The notes beneath the pieces were generated by a model. It was not told where the DNA came from, ran no database searches, and saw only the letters and a list, made by a program, of their open reading frames with translations. Both the position numbers and the translations under genes were made by a program. 64,000 nt of DNA, taken from contig JAGVRJ010000006.1 in assembly GCA_019059635.1 (NCBI GenBank), positions 1,736,001 through 1,800,000 on the forward strand. The letters are read 5' to 3'. This document shows, one piece after another, positions 58,601-64,000 of the stretch. The stretch's first letter is position 1, and each line of letters opens with the position of its first letter. The stretch is from Proales similis. Its lineage: Eukaryota > Rotifera > Eurotatoria > Ploima > Proalidae.

Positions 58601-59988
58601 CGCTCATACTCTTGGAGGCGATGAACAAAGACAACTTGCAGTCGTTGGCCCTCAGCTTGGACGAGCTAGAGCCGACTCGTGAGCAAGACGAAATCTGGCT
58701 GGGCGACGACGGCAATCCGATGAGTAAAATAAACAACTTTTACGACCGCTTCAACCAGGCGTATGAAGGCCTGGTTGAGAAGTTGAAAAAATTCAAGGTC
58801 AATCAACCTCAACTCCCATTCATATTGAGCTCGCTGGCCACTTTCAAGAACATTCAGAATGCCACTCTTGTTCAGGTGAAATTCGCCGACATCGAGGCCA
58901 TATCGAACAAGCAGTACAGAAAGAGCGCCCAGATCCACTTTGACATTCACTTTGTGGAAGTGTGGTACCGGCTCACTGGCCTGGGCGCCGGTCAACCTTT
59001 GCCCCAACGAACTCAAGCGTTTATCAACAACCTGAATAAGGAACTGGCCAACAACAGCTCATTCACCAGTCTGGCCATGGAGCTGTTCAGATACACAGAG
59101 TCGTACATATCGATGATGATCGACTCGCCCGAGCAGAGCTTGTCCAAATCGAATCTGATCATCGACCTGGTGAAAGATCTCAACATCCGAGATGTGCAAT
59201 TTGTCGACGTTTACGAAGACTATACGCGCACAATCCAGCAGCTTCACAACTATTCGTGTCTCGAATGTCCGAACTTTTCCTCTCATTTCGAGCAAATTCA
59301 AATCGAGCGGTCGATACAGGATCGCATCAGTTATGTAAACGACGTAATAAGTGGCAACAGTCTCTTGCTTGTCTCTGAGTACCGCTACAGAATCGAGGTG
59401 CTCAAGCGCCTGCATTTGATCGATGACAAGAACTTTGTTCTTCTAAAGGGCAAAGTGGCGCTCGAGATCAGCATGTCTGAGCTGCTCATCACCGAATTGA
59501 TCATCGAAAACGTGTTCTCGCAAATGCAGCCGGCCGAAATTGTCTCGCTCTTGTCCGCAATAGTCTATCAGCAAAAGTCAAGCAACAATGCGGGCGACGA
59601 GAGCTATTTCAAAACAAGCTTCAACAACGCATCTCTCGATCAAGGCCGAGATAAGATGCTTCAAATTGCCGAAAAGTTAAACCGCATTCAAGTCGAATGC
59701 CAGCTTCAGTTGAATGGCGAAGACGACTACCTCGAGCAGCTCAACTTTGGCCTTGTGCCGGTTGTCTACGAATGGTGCAAGGGCGTCTCGTTCGTGAACA
59801 TAACAAAAATGACCGACAAGCAAGAAGGCCTGATCGTGAGAACCATTCAGCGTCTGGACGAGCTGTGCCACAATCTGCGCAGTGCAATCCGAATAATCGG
59901 CGACACGGTCCTGGAGTCCAAGATAGAGCAGTGCTCGGTGCTTATTAGAAGAGACATTGTCTTTATTGGAAGCTTATACACCAAATAA
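55625..59988 (+). CDS. SKIV2L: SKI2 RNA helicase of the Ski complex
   Basis: DExH helicase that feeds RNA to the cytoplasmic exosome. Exons 55625-55737, 55801-56066, 56104-56549, 56608-56753, 56816-57047, 57102-57208, 57269-57415, 57474-57564 and 57619-59988 join in phase to about 1305 residues (human 1246). Motifs: Q-like [32 protein letters not shown], Ia [15 protein letters not shown], Ib [89 protein letters not shown]. The post-helicase Ski2/Mtr4 insertion and helical C-terminus are present. The specific SKI2 (not MTR4) call comes from the N-terminal acidic region and VHYMND; MTR4 is the main alternative. The intron after residue ~126 (37 nt) is the least certain join. Confidence 0.88.
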
Positions 59989-60005
59989 ACGCACTAGCTA
60001 GTCTT

Positions 60006-61212
60006 TTAATTTTCGTACAGAGGCAAGAACGAATTGCTGTTGTACTCCATCCTGTGGTCCAGACAGGTAAGAACTGGGTGAGATTGGGCGAGTCGGTTTG
60101 AAGCTGATTACCAGTTGTCTTCGGAGAACTTGGTGTTCTCGGCTTCGTACACATGAAATGTGTAAATGTGACGCGAATTGGCCGAATTGTTTGGCGCCGA
60201 CTGATGCACTACCAGGCCGTCGATAAGAATAGCGTCTCCTAGAGATTTTCAATTTTTAAAAGCAGACAAGTTTGCTCGACCAGGAACCTGAATTGGCTGC
60301 ATACCAGCTTTGACAGGAGCGGGCACAAATTTGCTCTGATCGTACTCGACTGGCTCGCCGGTGTAGATGAGAAATTTTCCGCTTTCGAACTCTTGTTTGT
60401 TCGGATTGCGAACCAGACGGCGCGGAAGGGGGCCATTATGAGAGCCAGGAATAAACGACAGACATCCGTTCTCAGATGTGCAGTCTTCAAGCGCAATCCA
60501 AACGCCGGCGATTTTCAACGGCTCAGTATGCAGGTAGCTTCCGTCCTGATGTGGCTGGACTAAACATCAATTAAACTTAAGAAATGCGCTGCCACTCAAT
60601 TAACTCGTCCAGTCTGACCTTCGCCACCAATGAACGGCTGCTTGAATATGTACATACTTTGGCAGACGGTCGGTTTTTTAAAGTCAAGCGACTTGAAAAT
60701 TGCCTGTCGATCAGCGTTAATCAGAGCGGGATCATTGTCAGCTAACACAAAAAGAAGATCGTACCTTGACCTTGTCGCTGAATGTTATTGAGCGAAAGAC
60801 CGGATCGTATACGTGAAGTGCGTGTCCGATTTTGTTGAAGATGTTCTTACGCGAGAATTTGCTCTGTCCTGCCTGGTCTGAATCGAGCTCTTTTAAGATT
60901 TCCGGAGCCTTCTTCTCCAGAAAAGGCCTGATCTTGTCAGTGCTTGTCAAAAAGTACAAATCTGACTCTCGCGTTTGGCTTTCGTCTGCCGAGAACACCG
61001 AAATGTTTTCGACCTCTTTGAGAAAGTTGTTCGACTCGATTATTTGAGAGCACTCCTCGCGCAGCTTGTCACATTCCTCTCGACTTATGAAGCTGTCGAG
61101 AACGAGATAGCCGTTCTCGTTGAACTAGTTTAATAAAAATTAGCCATGTTTGCAGCTGTTTGTGGAGAAAATTCGACGGTTCTACCGTTTTTAGTTGCTC
61201 AATTGACAGCAT
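60006..61212 (-). CDS. PHYHD1: phytanoyl-CoA dioxygenase domain-containing protein 1
   Basis: Fe(II)/2-oxoglutarate dioxygenase. Spliced from 61212 (MLSIEQLKT, then FNENGYLVLDSFISREECDK at ~61126) through exons around 60990-60770, 60690-60620, 60560-60300, 60240-60115 and 60056-60006. Landmarks: DLYFLTSTDKIRPFLEKKA, NKIGHALHVYDPVFRSITFS, QSMYIFKQPFIGGEG, PHQDGSYLHTEPLKIAGVWI with the HxD metal pair, ENGCLSFIPGSHNGPLPRR, DAILIDGLVVHQS with the distal His, YTFHVYEAENTKFSEDNW, ending NSNSFLPLYEN. All match human PHYHD1 in order. The stop is 18 bp from the SKI2 stop, so the mRNAs must overlap at their 3' ends. Confidence 0.88.
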
Positions 61213-61503
61213 TGCTTCTATTCTGCGTTCTTTTCAATTTTTAGACGCGTCTGAAAGCTAAAGCCTCCAAATCTATCTTTGCATGTACTTTATTCTCGGC
61301 AATATGGCCGAGCAAACCAGCTGCTAGTTCGTGCTATCTCACTGACTCGTTCAAGCGAACGCACCCACTCGCTACAACCATTTCACAATGAACAATCAAA
61401 ACTTGAGTGGAATTAATGATTTTCAACACTTTTATTCTCTACTCTACTCTAAACCTTGTTCATCAAGAGGATGAAAGGGAAGCGGGGATCTTTTCTTTGC
61501 ATC
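61213..61503. other. spacer between PHYHD1 and PEBP
   Basis: About 290 bp. It carries the PHYHD1 promoter and PEBP 3' flank, with no coding signal. Confidence 0.4.
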
Positions 61504-62413
61504 TCAGTTGCCGCTGAGCTGCTTGTAGAGCTCTGGAACGTAGTCGTCCCACTCAGCCTGATAGAAATTTCCGGCCACCAGCTCAAGATTATGCTTTTTG
61601 GCAAACTCTCTTTAATCGGGAATGGTCAGTTTTCATGCTCCTGCCGTGGCCTTATGGGCTATCAAAGTACCTGGCTTTGAAATTGGCTCGATGCTCAGCC
61701 GAACGGTTGGTCAAGTCTGGTACATCAGCGAACTCTTGTCGGCCGCTTTGTTTAAACAAAAGGAAAACGTAGCGGTGAAGGCCTCGATTGAATGATTAAG
61801 CCTCAGAACGAGAATGCGCATCGATTGCCTCTTACCAGTGCCTTGGGGCGGACCAGAGCCGACGTATTGGCTCGAAAGAATCAAAAGTCAACACGAGCGA
61901 TAAATTGAAAAGTCACCAAGAGGTCCCTACCTCTTCACTTGACCTTCGGAAATTTTGTCTCCCGGGATGTTGACCACCAGCCAATGATGCCATTCCCTGA
62001 ATTTCGGATCTTGACGACTAGGCGCGTCAGGATCGGTCATAATCAGCGTGTAAAACGCATTTTGGTCGGCTTCCCAACTCACCGTCGGCTGGTTTTTCAC
62101 CTGAAGAATGGAAATCGACCGAAGTAGGGCTCAAGATTTACTTATTGTCAGAATAAACCCAACAGACCTGGGTGGGAGTTAGAACATTTCCACTGTCGGC
62201 AGACACATTTGAATCGGTCCATCGAACCTGGTGGCAGGCGATTAGGCAAGAAGCAAGCTCGTATCAATTCATATCTACCTCAAGGCCTTGAACGGGCGCC
62301 GAGTCGATAACGTCTGGCACAATCTGATGTTTATCCATTGTTTGGCTTTGCAGCGACGATTCAGTCAAATATGAAAACGCAAGTAAGACTGAAAAGAATT
62401 TTAGATGCGTCAT
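61504..62413 (-). CDS. secreted phosphatidylethanolamine-binding protein (PEBP/RKIP family)
   Basis: Lipid-binding fold; family members bind anionic ligands and modulate kinases or proteases. Six short exons by splice logic: 62413-62279, ~62227-62169, ~62102-61930, ~61880-61838, ~61792-61670 and ~61614-61504. The first exon adds a signal peptide, [20 protein letters not shown], before the usual start ([15 protein letters not shown]). Family motifs: [39 protein letters not shown] (DPDxPSR ligand site), [33 protein letters not shown] (GxHR ligand site), [20 protein letters not shown]. Ligand residues are complete. The ATG inside exon 1 (Met-Asp-Lys) would give a cytosolic form. Confidence 0.87.
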
Positions 62414-62785
62414 CTCTTTTTTATAATCTGAATAACGCATTCAAAGCGGTCGCGTGTGTGTTTGCCTGCGTCAAATATGCTAAGAAAAGTTGAGATTATG
62501 CCTCGTGTAGTCTAGATCGACTTAAATTTAACACTTTCGAGGCTGGTCTAAACGCTGGAAATCCTTTAAAAAGTTCATCTGAAACACCAGCAGCATCCAA
62601 CGAGCTTGAACAATTCCAGAATAGATCGACTTTTTTGCTGTTTTTTTTCTGTTTCTTTATTTCGCTTAGTCAGAAGAGGAGAGGAATAGGTCGATCGAGG
62701 TGGGGGATTGACTAGAAAGATCTTTTTTTCTGTTTTGCGTTTTTTTTTTAATTTGTTTGTTGACTTGATTGAGGAGACGTTTGAA
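62414..62785. other. spacer upstream of PEBP, 3' flank of TRPV
   Basis: About 370 bp, AT-rich with poly-T runs on the plus strand (62633-62648, 62737-62749). No gene; it probably contains the TRPV 3' UTR. Confidence 0.4.
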
Positions 62786-64000
62786 TCAGCCCATATGATG
62801 CTGATCGACGTCACGAATCGACTCCTGAAAAGCCTGCTTATTCTCTTTTATTGTGGCGCGCTCGTCCTCCTTTTAAATTGCGAGAGTTAGGTTTAAGCAT
62901 TTTTTGCGTCCTTGAAAAGAATTCAAACTTACCGCTTGGTGCCATCTGACTATGAATGCTTTGGTGCCGTCGGCCCGCTCATGAATGTAGCGTTTCTGTT
63001 GCTTCAATCTCTCTTTGGTGTTTATGTTCTGCTCAACAGCTAGGACCTGCCTGCCCCACTTTTTTGCGCAAATTAGCTTCATTTAGCGCAATTGGGCAGA
63101 AACTTGACCAAGACTCGTTGCTCACCTGTCTGACCCATTCAGTGGCTCGTGCGTTTGTCTTTTGTTGAGTGTGGTCCATCATGGCAATGAGCATGTTCAC
63201 CAGCAGCACTTTGCCAAGCATCATGAAAACGGTGAAAAATACCTTTTAAGCAGAGGCGAGTTGATTGACAACAGTCGTTTAGGTCGTTTAGAGTAAAATG
63301 TCAAACTCACTTCGCCCATCAGCAGATATGAGGAGAAATAGCCGACGTTTTCGAACGAATAAGTCACTTCTCCAAGTGTCATAATGAACGCGTCGAGCAT
63401 GGACTGCAGTTGTGAATAGTAGACTATTCGGTCGCGCGGTCCACAAAAGTCAATGATCAAATAGAACACTTGGTCAAACAGACGCTTAGCAACGAATCAA
63501 GCGAGCAGGAGCATTTGGCCAAGACTTACTCTGTGAGAAACCGATCAAGAATATTGAGAAAATGATGAAGAATCGAAGCATGTCAAAGCCCAGAATCAGG
63601 TGGATATTGTAGACAAAATTGCAAATCAAACGGAATCCGCTGAAAGACGGATATATTAAACTTTGATGTGAATATTGACTGAATTGGACCTTACCGTCCA
63701 AAGTAAATTGAGTAGAATGATAATAATAAAATGATGAGAACAACAAGAATGTCTTCGGCCTGCGTGTTGCACGTCAGTCTGAACGGTAAAATCAAGAACT
63801 GACACAGTAATGCTAGAATGAAGCAAATCTTTGTCGGGTTCATGATGAGCGTCTTGAAAAATAGGCGCCACTTCTGAATGTAGAACTCGTTAAGAGTGAT
63901 CAAGAAGAACACGAGCGAATAGAGCAGAACAATAATCTCCATGATTGTCCTCGGCTAAACAGTTTGAGATAAAGGTTAAGTTGTTGGTTTAAACAAGCTC
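62786..64000 (-). CDS. TRPV-type cation channel, C-terminal half (5' end outside window)
   Basis: The window holds the transmembrane region from about S2 to the tail, on minus-strand exons from ~63945 down to 62786. S2-S5 helices read VLLYSLVFFLITLNEF, CFILALLCQFLILPF, DILVVLIILLLSFYSIYF and FDMLRFFIIFSIFLIGFSQ. The pore area is DAFIMTLGEVTYSFENVGYF. S6 is VFFTVFMMLGKVLLVNMLIAMM, with the TRPV-like NMLIAMM. After it come HTQQKTNARATEWVRQ, then WGRQVLAVEQNINTKERLKQ, YIHERADGTKAF and a final exon 62869-62786 (EDERATIKENKQAF...HHMG). The W-x-RQ-WGRQ-ERLK tail fits the invertebrate nanchung/inactive/OSM-9 group of TRPV channels by recall. Exact subtype undecided; N-terminal ankyrin repeats would lie outside. 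Confidence 0.75.

Noticed and set aside
1-64000. CRISPR arrays, riboswitches, bacterial promoters
   Set aside because: The sequence is spliced animal DNA; no spaced repeat arrays are present.

Overview
The window is nuclear DNA of a compact animal genome. Coding exons are joined by GT-AG introns mostly about 45-70 nt long. The gene set is bilaterian: a Tbx2/3-class T-box factor, the photoreceptor zinc-finger factor Glass, Integrator subunit 5, SKI2, SBDS, VPS29, a PI3-kinase p85 subunit and a TRPV channel. Glass plus an invertebrate-type TRPV tail suggest a protostome with very short introns, but the species cannot be fixed from the sequence. All exon joins below were worked out by eye from splice motifs, reading phase and protein-family recall; no database search was run.

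Layout. 1-0.9 kb: 3'-truncated phosphoglycerate mutase (-). 1.1-1.7 kb: apparent relic of a rhodopsin-like receptor (+). 3.6-6.9 kb: Tbx2/3 gene (-), followed by about 7.4 kb of repeat-dotted non-coding DNA that probably holds its control elements. 14.3-15.1 kb: Ser/Arg-rich coiled-coil protein (-). 16.1-18.2 kb: tandem pair of signal-peptide/one-TM/PPxY-tail proteins (+), the second with most of the ectodomain deleted. 18.5-28.2 kb: INTS5 (+), DDX56 (-) and HEATR6 (-), with a fresh 218-bp duplication carrying the DDX56 terminal exon. 28.4-32.3 kb: a Glass-like zinc-finger gene and Glass itself (both -), then 5 kb of non-coding DNA.

37.5-40.6 kb: an intronless PI3K p85 gene whose N-terminus carries C1-SAM-C1 instead of SH3. 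41.8-49.3 kb: an orphan small gene (+), VPS29 (-), a secreted GH5 endoglycoceramidase-like enzyme (-), SBDS (-), a Tc1/mariner relic, ANKRD53 (+) and PLEKHB2/evectin (+). 49.6-52.1 kb: two tandem L-asparaginases (-), the downstream one with its first catalytic Thr changed to Met. 52.6-55.3 kb: STKLD1-type pseudokinase (-), head-to-head with SKI2 helicase (+, to 60.0 kb). 60.0-62.4 kb: PHYHD1 (-) and a secreted PEBP (-). 62.8-64 kb: 3' part of a TRPV channel (-).

Functional themes. There is no operon logic. Several genes serve RNA and ribosome biology (INTS5, DDX56, SBDS, SKI2), and others membrane traffic and PI signalling (VPS29, PLEKHB2, p85). Two developmental regulators (Tbx2/3, Glass) sit in gene deserts while housekeeping genes are packed with 20-300 bp spacing. 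The most unusual items are the p85 architecture, the asparaginase pair and the duplicated PPxY membrane proteins.
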